Of a DNA stretch of 40,883 bases, positions 23,522-31,999 are shown in pieces; position 1 is the first letter of the stretch, and each line of letters starts with the position of its first letter. The stretch is taken from positions 1 to 40,883 of the forward strand of contig CAZLKT010000007.1 in the NCBI GenBank assembly GCA_964560205.1. The letters run 5' to 3'. Under the pieces are notes generated by a model, which made no database searches, had not been told where the DNA came from, and was given only the letters and a program-made list of their open reading frames with translations. Source of the stretch: CAZLKT01 sp964560205 (GTDB taxonomy: Bacteria; Pseudomonadota; Alphaproteobacteria; Holosporales; Holosporaceae). The translations under genes were made by a program, and so were the position numbers.

Positions 23522-25116
23522 GGTCCCCTCCCATCTCGTCGCACCCATACCAGAAAAATGAGGGCACATATACCCCACAAAATCCCCCAGATACTTATCC
23601 CAAAGCGACTGTATACCGTGGAGGGAAGTGCATGGGGAAGCTCTGTATCAATACATCCCCTCATGTCCAGAGGCAATATATGTATCACACGCCCCCAAGG
23701 GTCCACCACAGCAGAAATTCCTGTATTTGCCACTCGCAAAAGTGGAAGCCCCTCCTCCACACTTCGAAAGCATGCGCTGACAAAATGCTGATATGGGCCC
23801 GGAGAATTTCCAAACCATGCATCATTGGTCATAACAAAAATCCATTGGGGCCTTTGTTCCTGCCATGGGGATATGGTAGATGGAAAAATAGATTCATAGC
23901 AAATAAAAGGGCGAAATGGTGGTGTTCCTGGCAATGAGGATACCACAGTACCATTGATGGCTGCCGTACTGCCATGGGAAAAATCACGTTTTCCTGGAGT
24001 AATTTTTTGCACCCACTCTGTGGGCACAAAGGTCTCCAGCAATGCTCTGCAAGGCATATATTCTCCCAAGGGAAGCAGATGATGCTTGTGATAGACAATT
24101 TCTCCTGGTAGATGAGGACTTTTCACCAGTAAGCTGTTCCAAGCCTCCCCATCCGCATAGCCAACCCCTGTGAGAAGTGTCACCTCCCTCATAATCTCTG
24201 GAAAATTTTTCACATGCTGAGGGGTGAGAGTCCATGGCACGGCTGACTCTGGCCATAGAACATGCGTTATAGTACCCATGCTGCTCTGCCGAGAGAGATC
24301 CACAAGCAAAGCAAAATGCCTATGGGCCAGCGCAGGATTGATTTTTTCTTTTTGCGAAATACACGGCTGTACCAAACGAAAAAAAATGCCCTTATGGAAA
24401 GTGGGCACCTCTCTTAAACGATATGCACCAGCACAGTATATACCACAAAGTATGGCGCCACAGAGATAGTACCCTTTTATGGCTTGTAAAAATGGTGCCC
24501 TCTTGTGTAAAAAAAAACCCAACGGAACAAGAAAGAGCATCACGGTACAGAACCCAAGCCCATAACTTCCCAAAAACGCTGCTCCCTGCATCATTTCTGG
24601 ACAATGGTGCCATATATATGCTGTCAGATTCCATGGAAACCCCGTGAAGAGATGTCCTTGAGCCACTTCCAGAAGATTCCACAGAAGTCCAAAGCTCACC
24701 ATATATTGGAGAGGCGTCATAGCCGGATACATGCCACGAATTTTTGAGGATGCCCATGTGCACGCGCCGCAATAGATGGCAAGGACTGCAGGAACCCCCA
24801 CCAGGGCAAATGGAAGAAGCCACGCAAAACGATGGGGCTGAACATACAAGCTCTCCCCAATCCAAAACAAGTGTCCCAGCCACAAACCTACGCCCCACAA
24901 CCATCCATATACAAATGAAAAGCCCGGAGATTGTATACGCCATATACCATATGCAAGAAAAGAAAGGCTGCAGAGAAAAAAAAGCGGTATATTATGGGGA
25001 ATCCACCCGCATGCGCCTAAAAGTCCTACAAAAAAAAAGAGCACCGGAGAGAAAAAAAATCCCCCACCGAATCTGGCAAACAAAAATTCTTTTTTGAAAT
25101 ACGAAGACTCCGTCAT
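23518..25116 (-). CDS. lnt: Apolipoprotein N-acyltransferase
   Basis: 532 residues from ATG 25116. Lnt adds the third acyl chain to lipoproteins at the inner membrane. Several N-terminal membrane helices precede a nitrilase-like periplasmic domain with the catalytic triad Glu in LWPESAVPW, Lys in YHKHHLLPLGEYMP and Cys in FICYESIFP, plus MTNDAWFGNSPGPYQH and RVANTGISAVVDPWGR. A final helix (SIWGILWGICALIFLVWV) ends the protein. AGGG lies about six bases before the ATG; the frame also opens at TTG 25146 with weaker support. trmB overlaps its stop. It implies mature triacylated lipoproteins in this cell. Confidence 0.95.
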   Translation of the reverse strand: MTESSYFKKEFLFARFGGGFFFSPVLFFFVGLLGACGWIPHNIPLFFLCSLSFLAYGIWRIQSPGFSFVYGWLWGVGLWLGHLFWIGESLYVQPHRFAWLLPFALVGVPAVLAIYCGACTWASSKIRGMYPAMTPLQYMVSFGLLWNLLEVAQGHLFTGFPWNLTAYIWHHCPEMMQGAAFLGSYGLGFCTVMLFLVPLGFFLHKRAPFLQAIKGYYLCGAILCGIYCAGAYRLREVPTFHKGIFFRLVQPCISQKEKINPALAHRHFALLVDLSRQSSMGTITHVLWPESAVPWTLTPQHVKNFPEIMREVTLLTGVGYADGEAWNSLLVKSPHLPGEIVYHKHHLLPLGEYMPCRALLETFVPTEWVQKITPGKRDFSHGSTAAINGTVVSSLPGTPPFRPFICYESIFPSTISPWQEQRPQWIFVMTNDAWFGNSPGPYQHFVSACFRSVEEGLPLLRVANTGISAVVDPWGRVIHILPLDMRGCIDTELPHALPSTVYSRFGISIWGILWGICALIFLVWVRRDGRGP

Positions 25117-25148
25117 CTTTCGCCCTATAACAGCCGCAGGCCGCAAAG

Positions 25149-25170
25149 GAAGGGGGAAAAAGCCCCCTTC
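25149..25170 (-). terminator. Strong hairpin between rph and lnt
   Basis: GAAGGGGG and CCCCCTTC pair as a perfect 8-bp stem around a 6-base A-rich loop. It lies about 65 bases past the rph stop and just before lnt on the minus strand. A proper T-run is lacking (CCTTTG follows), so it may be a weak terminator or a processing hairpin rather than a full stop. Confidence 0.5.
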
Positions 25171-25233
25171 ACAATGTGCATCCTTTTCGCCGATTATAAA
25201 AGATTCTCGTTCAGAAGAACAGGGTTCTCAGTC

Positions 25234-25974
25234 TTATGCCACTGCACGAAGATGAGAATGTCCCTTATCCAAAATAGATCGCTGTGCCTCAAAAAGCGGA
25301 TACATGTTTTCTGAAGCCACATTGAGCAACTTTTCCATATGGGTGCTGGTGAAAGAACATTTTTCCCCTTTAACAGAAACATGAACCAACTGTCCTTCGC
25401 TATTAAAGGCAAAAAACCCGTACACATCTGCTTGTTCTGTCTCTAAACGATCTAAATCCAGAATCACTTGCCCATTGAGGATACCACACGACGTGGCTGC
25501 CACCTGACAGAGCAAAGGATAGGATGAAAAATATTTTGATCCAGAAAAGAACAATAACGCACTGGCAGTGGCTACATACGCGCCTGTAAGAGCTGCCGCC
25601 CTTGTATTACCGTCATCCTCCACCACCTCACAATCCACAATAATATTTTGATGATTCAAAGCACGCAAATCTAAGCACGTGCTAAGAGACTGCTCTATGA
25701 TGTCAGAGATTTGCCGATGCATCACATGATTCTGATGGTGACGAGAAATGCGTTTCTGCATGGCAGTGGGAAGAACACTGTATTCAACAAAGACCCTCCC
25801 CTCATTCTGCTCCCTTTCTTCCGATGAATCTTGCTCTTTAACCAGGGCAGTACACAAAACTTTTGTGTGACCAATTTGTACAATGCAAGAGCCATCAGCA
25901 TTTCGCACTACATTTGGAATAATAGAAATTTCTCTGTGCACGTAAGCACCTCGTGAAGATTGTCTGATAAGCAT
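25234..25974 (-). CDS. rph: RNase PH-like protein, active-site residues altered
   Basis: 246 residues, the length of RNase PH, the phosphorolytic 3'-exonuclease that trims tRNA ends. The fold is clear: NADGSCIVQIGHTKVLCTALV, then FVEYSVLPTAM, then VDCEVVEDDGNTRAAALTGAYVA (with the phosphate-binding Thr-Arg) and ILDLDRLE. Key positions look changed. The canonical EDSxAxxD metal site reads ETEQADVY, losing two acidic residues, and the Arg of GGRTxEI aligns with a non-Arg residue. The frame is continuous, so this is not an obvious sequencing error. It may be a degenerate, inactive or repurposed paralogue; whether another intact rph exists cannot be seen here. Confidence 0.83.
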   Translation of the reverse strand: MLIRQSSRGAYVHREISIIPNVVRNADGSCIVQIGHTKVLCTALVKEQDSSEEREQNEGRVFVEYSVLPTAMQKRISRHHQNHVMHRQISDIIEQSLSTCLDLRALNHQNIIVDCEVVEDDGNTRAAALTGAYVATASALLFFSGSKYFSSYPLLCQVAATSCGILNGQVILDLDRLETEQADVYGFFAFNSEGQLVHVSVKGEKCSFTSTHMEKLLNVASENMYPLFEAQRSILDKGHSHLRAVA

Positions 25975-26220
25975 ATTTTTTCCCCTTTTTTATATAGTAA
26001 ACAAAAAATGTCCTCCTTTTATTTTGTTCTAAAAATATCTTTTGTCAAAACAAGATTATGTCTTTACAGAAGATTTTATACGAATTTTAGTATATTTGGA
26101 AAAATAAATCAATAACCATTTGAAAAAAAAGATATTTTTTTTCTGTGTGCCAAGGAAAAAAAGAGCATCACGGGTATCTCTTGCATTCTGACACTTTTTT
26201 TTTGATAATAGTGGGAAGTT

Positions 26221-26293
26221 GTCCCCATCGTCTAGAGGCCTAGGACGCTGCCCTTTCAAGGCGGTAACACGGGTTCGAATCCCGTTGGGGATG
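26221..26293 (+). tRNA. tRNA-Glu (UUC)
   Basis: A 73-base cloverleaf. The acceptor pairs GTCCCCA with TGGGGAT, and the discriminator base is G. The anticodon arm CTGCC / GGCGG encloses the loop CTTTCAA with anticodon TTC. The T arm is ACGGG / CCCGT around TTCGAAT. CCA is not encoded. Located between rph and the DUF1013 gene. Confidence 0.95.
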
Positions 26294-26333
26294 CTTGCTT
26301 TTGGAGAGTCAAAATACATGAAGAGGAGAATCA

Positions 26334-26831
26334 GTGTCAAAGCCCGTCATGCCAAAAGCTACAGCATTGTGGCTTATTGATAATACAAAACTCACCTTTG
26401 CCCAGATTGCCGATTTTTGTGGGTTGCATGTACTTCAGATTGAGGCATTGGAGGAAGGCAAGAGGGGGACCCTCCAACCGGTGAGCCCACTTCTCACAGG
26501 ACAGCTCACTGCGGAGGAGATAAAACGATGCGAACTTGACCCCAACGCACAGATTTCCTTGGCTCCGGTACTTTATCCTCCGAAAAAAGCACGAAAAGGT
26601 AGTAGATATACACTACTTTCGAAAAGATCAGATATCCCCCACGCGATTTTATGGTTGACACGGCACTATCCTCATCTGACAGATGCACAAATTGCCGGTC
26701 TTATTGGAACCACCAAACCCACTGTGCGGGGCGTACGGGAGGGAACCCACTGGAACTATAAAGCGCTGACTCCACAAAGTCCTGTTTTTTTGGGACTGTG
26801 CACAGAAGAACACTTACAATCTCTTCTCTAA
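26334..26831 (+). CDS. DUF1013 / TrcR-type alphaproteobacterial regulator
   Basis: 165 residues of the DUF1013 family, conserved in alphaproteobacteria and named TrcR for a transcription-linked cell-cycle role. The family opens ATALWLIDNTKLTFAQIADFCGLHVLQIEALE. The second half carries SRYTLLSKRSDIPHAILWLTRHYPHLTDAQIAGLIGTTKPTVRGVREGTHWN, a helix-turn-helix-like stretch. GTG 26334 is preceded by GAGGAG at ideal spacing. It starts 40 bases after tRNA-Glu. The molecular role is still poorly known; the family name is from memory. Confidence 0.87.
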   Translation: MSKPVMPKATALWLIDNTKLTFAQIADFCGLHVLQIEALEEGKRGTLQPVSPLLTGQLTAEEIKRCELDPNAQISLAPVLYPPKKARKGSRYTLLSKRSDIPHAILWLTRHYPHLTDAQIAGLIGTTKPTVRGVREGTHWNYKALTPQSPVFLGLCTEEHLQSLL

Positions 26832-26874
26832 TACCTGTATACTATTTCTCATCTGATTGCCTTTTATCAAAGCT

Positions 26875-27342
26875 ATGATTTTTTCAGGATGTGTCTTTAG
26901 CTGTGACCATGGTGGGTACAGCCTTCTTCCTGTGCTTCAACAATTTTGTCAAAAGCATGGCATTCGTCATGAAGCGTACGGCGCCTGCTCTGAAGAAGAT
27001 AAAAAAGATTACCCTATCTGCACAGAGTACATTTTAGAGGCTATTGAGAAAGGATTTATGGGGGTACTATTGTGCGGTACGGGCATTGGTATGAGCATTG
27101 CGGCCAATCGCTTCCCAACAGTGCGTGGTGCACTATGTTCCGATTCTGTCACAGCAGGCCTAGCCCGATCCCATAATGATGCGAATGTGCTCATTCTGGG
27201 TGCACGCCTCATAGGGCCCCTCATGGCCTTAGAATGCATCAAAACCTTTTGGGAAACACCTTTCGCTGGTGGCATCTATGCACAAAGATTAGAATCTATA
27301 AAAGGCGGACACCACCGCCCCACAAAAACACCCCCAAGATAG
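26875..27342 (+). CDS. rpiB: Ribose-5-phosphate isomerase B
   Basis: 155 residues. RpiB interconverts ribose-5-phosphate and ribulose-5-phosphate. Key motifs: CDHGGYSL (usually SDHAG), KDYP, LLCGTGIGMSIAANRFPTVRGAL with the catalytic Cys C67, and ARSHNDANVLILGARL. The usual final GGRHxxR reads GGIYAQR, so two conserved residues near the C terminus differ. ATG 26875 gives the family length; a TTG at 26857 is possible but neither has a clear ribosome site. The product ends in a short basic Pro/Lys tail. It follows the DUF1013 gene by 43 bases. Confidence 0.92.
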   Translation: MIFSGCVFSCDHGGYSLLPVLQQFCQKHGIRHEAYGACSEEDKKDYPICTEYILEAIEKGFMGVLLCGTGIGMSIAANRFPTVRGALCSDSVTAGLARSHNDANVLILGARLIGPLMALECIKTFWETPFAGGIYAQRLESIKGGHHRPTKTPPR

Positions 27343-27371
27343 GGTATGCCTGCTATTCATTGTTCTCTATG

Positions 27372-27445
27372 TCGGAGTGGCGGGATTTGAACCCACGACC
27401 ACCACACCCCCAGCGTGGTGCGCTACCAGACTGCGCTACACTCCG
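27372..27445 (-). tRNA. tRNA-Pro (GGG)
   Basis: On the minus strand, a 74-base cloverleaf. The acceptor pairs CGGAGTG with CACTCCG, discriminator A. The anticodon arm CCACG / TGTGG encloses CTGGGGG with anticodon GGG. The T arm is GTGGG / CCCGC around TTCAAAT. CCA is not encoded. Confidence 0.95.
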
Positions 27446-27533
27446 TCAGTGTCATTGTAAAAAAAGTTGAGTTTTTCTTCAAGATGCTCTGCACAAAAAG
27501 AGAGAAAGAGAGCAGAAGGCATGGAACCACACA

Positions 27534-28196
27534 TTATTTTTTTTTCTTTGCATTCCAAGCCATGGCAAACGTATTTGTATCTGGTATAAGGTGCCCTTGG
27601 CGTTTGATATGCCATAGAATCTCTGCAGCGCGACAAGACAGAGGCGAAAACGGAATAATTTGGAAAGATTGGGTTGTATTATTAGGAACCAACATAAAGT
27701 CCTCTCGATTTCGAAGCAAGATGCCTACATGAAGCTCAGACTGCACTTGCACAATACACCTTTTTCCAATAAGACTGTGGGGATTTGTGTTCCATATACC
27801 TCCCACGAGATCTCCATCCTCATAAAAAGGCTCCATGGATTTTCCAGAAACAGTGGCGATAATGGTATGACGAGATTGCAAAAAGGAGCGTGTCCACTCC
27901 TTCAAAATATTTTCTTGAGAACTTGGATACCCACAAAAAGAATGACTGGGTGGGGTACCTTGCGCATCGCGAATCCATGATTCTTCCACCGCAATGCCCT
28001 CCTGATGAAATGCATGCAAGATTTTGCCCAACTGCTTGGACGAAAGCTTAAGGCGGTTAAGTTCAATGGATGTAATAGTATTAAAATTCAGATTGTGTCT
28101 TTTGCAAAAATCATCTCGTGAAAGATTCAAAAGGATACGAAGCATTTTTATGCGGGTCCCAGGCGAAACTAGCTCTGATGTTAAAGAAAGTGGCAT
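27534..28196 (-). CDS. HTH and S24-like repressor, catalytic lysine apparently missing
   Basis: 220 residues from ATG 28196. An N-terminal helix-turn-helix (GTRIKMLRILLNLSRDDFCKRHNLNFNTITSIE, about residues 13-50) is joined to a LexA/CI-type S24 domain with VSGKSMEPFYEDGDLVGGIW (catalytic Ser S120). The lysine that should complete the dyad about 38 residues later is not there; the segment reads LHVGILLRN. So self-cleavage is doubtful, and the protein may be a non-cleaved regulator or use another trigger. GAGGAGGG lies 10 bases before the ATG. A longer frame starts at TTG 28238. No phage genes are nearby. Confidence 0.8.
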   Translation of the reverse strand: MPLSLTSELVSPGTRIKMLRILLNLSRDDFCKRHNLNFNTITSIELNRLKLSSKQLGKILHAFHQEGIAVEESWIRDAQGTPPSHSFCGYPSSQENILKEWTRSFLQSRHTIIATVSGKSMEPFYEDGDLVGGIWNTNPHSLIGKRCIVQVQSELHVGILLRNREDFMLVPNNTTQSFQIIPFSPLSCRAAEILWHIKRQGHLIPDTNTFAMAWNAKKKK

Positions 28197-28363
28197 GAGA
28201 GATAAACCCTCCTCAAGGTTTCTATCTATAGTAAGCAAGACCTATAGATTGTATCATAAACCCTTTTTGAAAAATAGAAATTCCATCCTGTTAGGAAAAA
28301 ATTACAAAAAAAACAGCACAATAAAAAAAATCCACCAAAAGAAAAGAACTTCATTTGAAAAAA

Positions 28364-28897
28364 CTATATAACTTCCGTTGATGAAGGAGAAGGACTTGGG
28401 TTTTTTTTGTAATTACGTAAAATTTTAGGACGATTCAGACGTGGAATTTTTTTAGAGGCTCGAGGAGCTCTCATATGTTCGTCTTGCGCTGAGGACTCAT
28501 GGGAGGATGTCTGCTGCTCCATAGTATTCTTTTTCTCATCATCTTCCACAGGATCTATTTTCTCTGATGGAGAATGTTGAGGTGAAAGAATCTTATGAGG
28601 GGACACATGGGGATGGGCAGAGGCATTTTGTCCCATGGATATAATGCGATAGTGTTCTGCATGTTGTAAGAAATTTTGGCTGAGGACGCTATCTCCCTCC
28701 CGTTGAGCATCCCTGGCAAATGCTCCGTACTTTTCCATCAGTTGCGCGGCAGTTCCTCGAATTTTCCCTGCTGGTCCATTGCTTTCAAAGACAAAAGTTT
28801 TGGATAAAGAGGCGGGATCACTGTTCTTTGCATTATTCACAGGTTTTCTTTGATGATAATTTGATCGATGGGGATGATCTTTATATTCATTTGTCAT
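28364..28897 (-). CDS. DUF4167 family protein
   Basis: 177 residues from ATG 28897. Residues about 35-90 match DUF4167, an alphaproteobacterial family of unknown role: FVFESNGPAGKIRGTAAQLMEKYGAFARDAQREGDSVLSQNFLQHAEHYRII. The N terminus is basic and His/Asn-rich. The C-terminal half is low-complexity and charged, with a basic patch (ASKKIPRLNRPKILRNYKK), suggesting RNA or ribosome contact; that is inference. A GTG six bases further upstream (28903) is an alternative start. No strong ribosome site is visible. The NusB-HscB gene ends 44 bases upstream on the same strand. Confidence 0.86.
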   Translation of the reverse strand: MTNEYKDHPHRSNYHQRKPVNNAKNSDPASLSKTFVFESNGPAGKIRGTAAQLMEKYGAFARDAQREGDSVLSQNFLQHAEHYRIISMGQNASAHPHVSPHKILSPQHSPSEKIDPVEDDEKKNTMEQQTSSHESSAQDEHMRAPRASKKIPRLNRPKILRNYKKNPSPSPSSTEVI

Positions 28898-28941
28898 AAA
28901 CACAGGGGGCCACGATTCTCATTGTCCCCCCATTATAAAGT

Positions 28942-29910
28942 TTATTTCATGTCTGGCAAGGTTTTGAGCATTTTATAGAGATAGGATAAGCGCAGGTAAG
29001 CATTCTGCGCAGCAAGCCGTTCCGTTTCCCAGCTATTTTGGAAATCAGCTTCTCTTGCTGTAATCTGTTGGAGAAGCTGTTCTCGAGAGGCACAGGATTC
29101 CTGCAAAAGGAAAATCTCTTGGGCAATACTGGGATTATTTTCCACTGGCCACCATCCTTTTCTCTCTAAAAGGACTGCAGCACGAGTAACAGGATTTTTG
29201 AGCTGCTGATATGCTGCGTTGATTTTTGCAGAAAAATCTTCTGCATAGGTATGATGCAACGGATTTTTATGAAAATCAGGATGGGCATATTGTTGTGCTT
29301 TCACGTATTTTTCTTCAAGTTCCTGACGATCCAAAGAAAAGTTCGGCTCCATCCCCAAAAGAGAAAAAGCATCCTCCATTTCTTGTGCGTGTTGCACAGG
29401 GTTTTGTGGCACTTCCAAAAACTCCCCCCTCCTCTGGAAAATCGTGTTGAGGACCCCATTGATAAAGGTATGGCTGTTAGGTAACAAAAGTCTGTGGGCC
29501 AAAGTCACATACTCATTAAAAAGAACAGATGATGGCGTTTCTGGCGTGTATAAAAGCTCAAAAACACCACAACGCAAAAGACACAATGTGGTCAGCTCCA
29601 TTTTTTCTATGGTCCATGATGGGGGCACACATGCGCGAATCACATTATCAATGTGCTCCTGCTTAGAAGAGGCCCCCTCCACAAGTGCACCAAAATGGTT
29701 TTGATCCCACCATTTATGAGGTTCTTCCTCCAAAAGTGTGTAGTGATGATCCTGTACACTCCACGAAAGGAACTGTGATAAAAGATCCGTAGGAGAAAGT
29801 CCTTGGAAAGAGGCCCAAAATAAAAGCTGCACTGCCGCCAAGCGACCAAGGGTCCTTGGCATGCGAATGTCTTGACGACCGTAAGGAATGGCGGAAAAAG
29901 ACTCTGTCAT
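28942..29910 (-). CDS. NusB-HscB fusion protein
   Basis: 322 residues in one open frame joining two normally separate proteins. Residues 18-162 are NusB, the antitermination and rRNA-processing factor: GRLAAVQLLF, then MELTTLCLLRCGVFELLYTPETPSSVLFNEYVTLAHR, FINGVLNTI. Residues 180-246 are a J-like domain with HPD at 210-212, AKINAAYQQLKNPVTRAAVLLE. Residues 260-317 match the HscB C-terminal scaffold-binding region (IFLLQESCASREQLL). HscB normally hands IscU to a Hsp70 (HscA). The start overlaps the HtrA-like stop as ATGA. dnaK lies 2 kb upstream on the same strand. The HscB half could also be a general J protein, but the C-terminal domain argues for HscB. Confidence 0.85.
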   Translation of the reverse strand: MTESFSAIPYGRQDIRMPRTLGRLAAVQLLFWASFQGLSPTDLLSQFLSWSVQDHHYTLLEEEPHKWWDQNHFGALVEGASSKQEHIDNVIRACVPPSWTIEKMELTTLCLLRCGVFELLYTPETPSSVLFNEYVTLAHRLLLPNSHTFINGVLNTIFQRRGEFLEVPQNPVQHAQEMEDAFSLLGMEPNFSLDRQELEEKYVKAQQYAHPDFHKNPLHHTYAEDFSAKINAAYQQLKNPVTRAAVLLERKGWWPVENNPSIAQEIFLLQESCASREQLLQQITAREADFQNSWETERLAAQNAYLRLSYLYKMLKTLPDMK

Positions 29911-31502
29911 GGCTCTCCAATTTTAAGTGTTGTATAGAAAACTCCCTTCTGAGGGCGATAAATTTCCATAAGGATGCTTTCATGATAGCATGCCATGGCC
30001 TCATCAAAAATACCCTCGGCCATATATGGCGTACTCACTGGTCGAAGAGCATATCCCTGGGGGGCAATTTTCAGGATAATGTCTCCAGGACGACACACAG
30101 AGAAAAATGGAGAGCTTTTGTCTAAAGCGAGAATAAAGACTCCCTTGGAAAGATGGCGTGCATGAAGACCATATCGAGCCTTAGTCTTTTCAGAAAGATC
30201 CCCCACGGCACTCAATTTCATACCAAGCACCGTGCGAAATATTTCTTTTTTAGACACGGCCTCATTATCCATTACCAGCTGCACCGCCTTGAGACGTTTT
30301 TTTTGCAGCATGGTAATGTCAGGGGGACGGAGAAAAGAAATCTCCACAACATGGTCCGGTTGCAATGTGTTCATATGGCGAAAGAATTCACAAACATCTT
30401 CAATGGGTCTTTCATTCATATGGGTAATAATATCGTGAGGACGAAGGTCTGCTTTATGAGCAGGACTGTTCTTCTCGATTTTCTCTATAAGAACACCTCG
30501 AGACAGCACGTTGGTTTTGCACTGTTTTCGTGGTGCGGCGATAATACCGATGGTGCCCCGTGGCACACAACCATGTCTCATAAGAGTATCTGTGACATAA
30601 CGCACCACATGGGACGGAATTGCAAAAGAAATTCCAACATTTCCGCCATTGGGAGTACAAATGGTGCTGATAAGACCGATAACATCTCCTTGTGCATTAC
30701 AAAGCGGCGCGCCGGAATATCCATGATTGATAGCGGGCGCATCAACCTGAATATAGGAATCCACATGGCGCACCCCATCTAAAGACAAGCGTCTTTGCTT
30801 ATGGGATATGATGCCTTGGGATAATGTTCCCTCTAAACCAAAGGGGGTCCCCACACTCCACACCACATCGCCCTCCTGTATTTCATGGGAATCCCCCCAG
30901 GTAATGGGCGCAAAAAATGGCATCCCATCTTTATCTTTTTCTATGCAAAGCACCGCAATATCCGATGTGGAATCAACACCAACAACGCGTGCAAGGGCCG
31001 TCTGCCCTCCATACAATGTGATTTTCACCTGTTTTTTCTTTTGAGCCTCTTTGTGGCTTCTTTTCATGACAAAGCGCAACACATGGGCGTTGGTGACAAT
31101 GTACCCTTTATGATCTATAAAAAAACCAGAACCAAATGCCTGGGGCAGAGGAATAAACTCTTCAGAGGGTACTTGTCGTGGTGCCCATACCTGATGAAAA
31201 GGAATTTTAAGAGCGGGAAGTCCAGGTGGAAAAGGCATATCCGCATGGCTCTTTTGTGGTGAAGCCATGCGAGCAGGAGAGATATGAACAACCCCCCTCA
31301 TGACTGATGGAATCCAGGATAAATTTCTGACGGGCGGAGTGTTCTCCCTCTTCCATGCATAGGACGGCAGGAGGGGAACCTCCATGACAAAACTTCGGGC
31401 TACATTTCTTTCCAAGGGCGGATTTTTTTTCCACAAAAGCATGGAGGCCCCCACCGCTACACCAATGCCGAGGCACAGTGTCAACTGCGCGATTTTCCTC
31501 AT
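29907..31502 (-). CDS. HtrA/DegP-like periplasmic serine protease with two PDZ domains
   Basis: 531 residues from ATG 31502 (GGA six bases upstream). One N-terminal hydrophobic segment (LTLCLGIGVAVGASMLLW) serves as signal or anchor. The trypsin-like domain has H140 (TNAHVL), D181 (STSDIAVL) and S263 (GYSGAPLCN). Two PDZ domains follow. The nucleophile context is changed: the canonical GNSGGP reads GYSGAP, so the Asn and a Gly of the oxyanion region differ. Activity may be altered. A region of about 90 residues between anchor and protease has no clear counterpart in DegP. The NusB-HscB start overlaps its stop. HtrA proteins remove damaged envelope proteins. Confidence 0.87.
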   Translation of the reverse strand: MRKIAQLTLCLGIGVAVGASMLLWKKNPPLERNVARSFVMEVPLLPSYAWKRENTPPVRNLSWIPSVMRGVVHISPARMASPQKSHADMPFPPGLPALKIPFHQVWAPRQVPSEEFIPLPQAFGSGFFIDHKGYIVTNAHVLRFVMKRSHKEAQKKKQVKITLYGGQTALARVVGVDSTSDIAVLCIEKDKDGMPFFAPITWGDSHEIQEGDVVWSVGTPFGLEGTLSQGIISHKQRRLSLDGVRHVDSYIQVDAPAINHGYSGAPLCNAQGDVIGLISTICTPNGGNVGISFAIPSHVVRYVTDTLMRHGCVPRGTIGIIAAPRKQCKTNVLSRGVLIEKIEKNSPAHKADLRPHDIITHMNERPIEDVCEFFRHMNTLQPDHVVEISFLRPPDITMLQKKRLKAVQLVMDNEAVSKKEIFRTVLGMKLSAVGDLSEKTKARYGLHARHLSKGVFILALDKSSPFFSVCRPGDIILKIAPQGYALRPVSTPYMAEGIFDEAMACYHESILMEIYRPQKGVFYTTLKIGEP

Positions 31503-31699
31503 AAATATCCATATCATGCATACATTACTCTGCAGTATGAAATATTTTTTTTTAAAGTACAATTTTTCTTCAATTTTTTCCAAAAAGAACAAAGAAATTC
31601 CTGGGGGAAAAAACGATGCCTCCTTCCCCTATTCTATGCTGTTCTGTTGTGACGTGGCTTGACAGATTTTGCTCTTTTTCTTAGAATTTTCTCGGATGC

Positions 31700-31771
31700 G
31701 CGGGCGTAGCTCAGTGGTAGAGCATAACCTTGCCAAGGTTAGGGTCGAGGGTTCAAGTCCCTTCGCCCGCT
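31700..31771 (+). tRNA. tRNA-Gly (GCC)
   Basis: A 72-base cloverleaf. The acceptor pairs GCGGGCG with CGCCCGC, discriminator T. The anticodon arm TAACC / GGTTA encloses TTGCCAA with anticodon GCC. The T arm is GAGGG / CCCTT around TTCAAGT. CCA is not encoded. It lies divergent from the HtrA-like gene. Confidence 0.95.
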
Positions 31772-31957
31772 CCGTTTTTCACCTCTTTCAAATGACTGAG
31801 TGGCTGCTGCCTTCATGAGTGTGGAAAAATGAGTAAGAGATTCTCATGTCATGCTTTCTTCCAGAGCACCACTATCCTTTCCACGTGAGCATATTTCCCC
31901 ATGGATCATTTGTGTTCATATGAAAAGCACTGTTATGGTTTCAAAATCACCATGAGA

Positions 31958-31978
31958 AAAGTCCACAACGTGGACCTT
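31958..31978 (-). terminator. Intrinsic terminator after dnaK
   Basis: On the minus strand, GTCCAC and GTGGAC pair around a GTT loop, extended by three weaker pairs, and are followed by TTTT. It lies just past the dnaK stop. dnaK is thus probably monocistronic or the last gene of its transcript; no dnaJ follows. Confidence 0.7.
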
Positions 31979-31999
31979 CCTCGGTGATATGTCAAACTT

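Noticed and set aside
27304..27319. GGCGG/CCGCC hairpin at the end of rpiB as a terminator
   Set aside because: Only 5 bp, inside the coding sequence, and no T-run follows.
30153..30782. A 209-codon plus-strand open frame inside the HtrA-like gene
   Set aside because: It lies opposite conserved protease codons and its product is not protein-like (many isolated His, Cys and Met).
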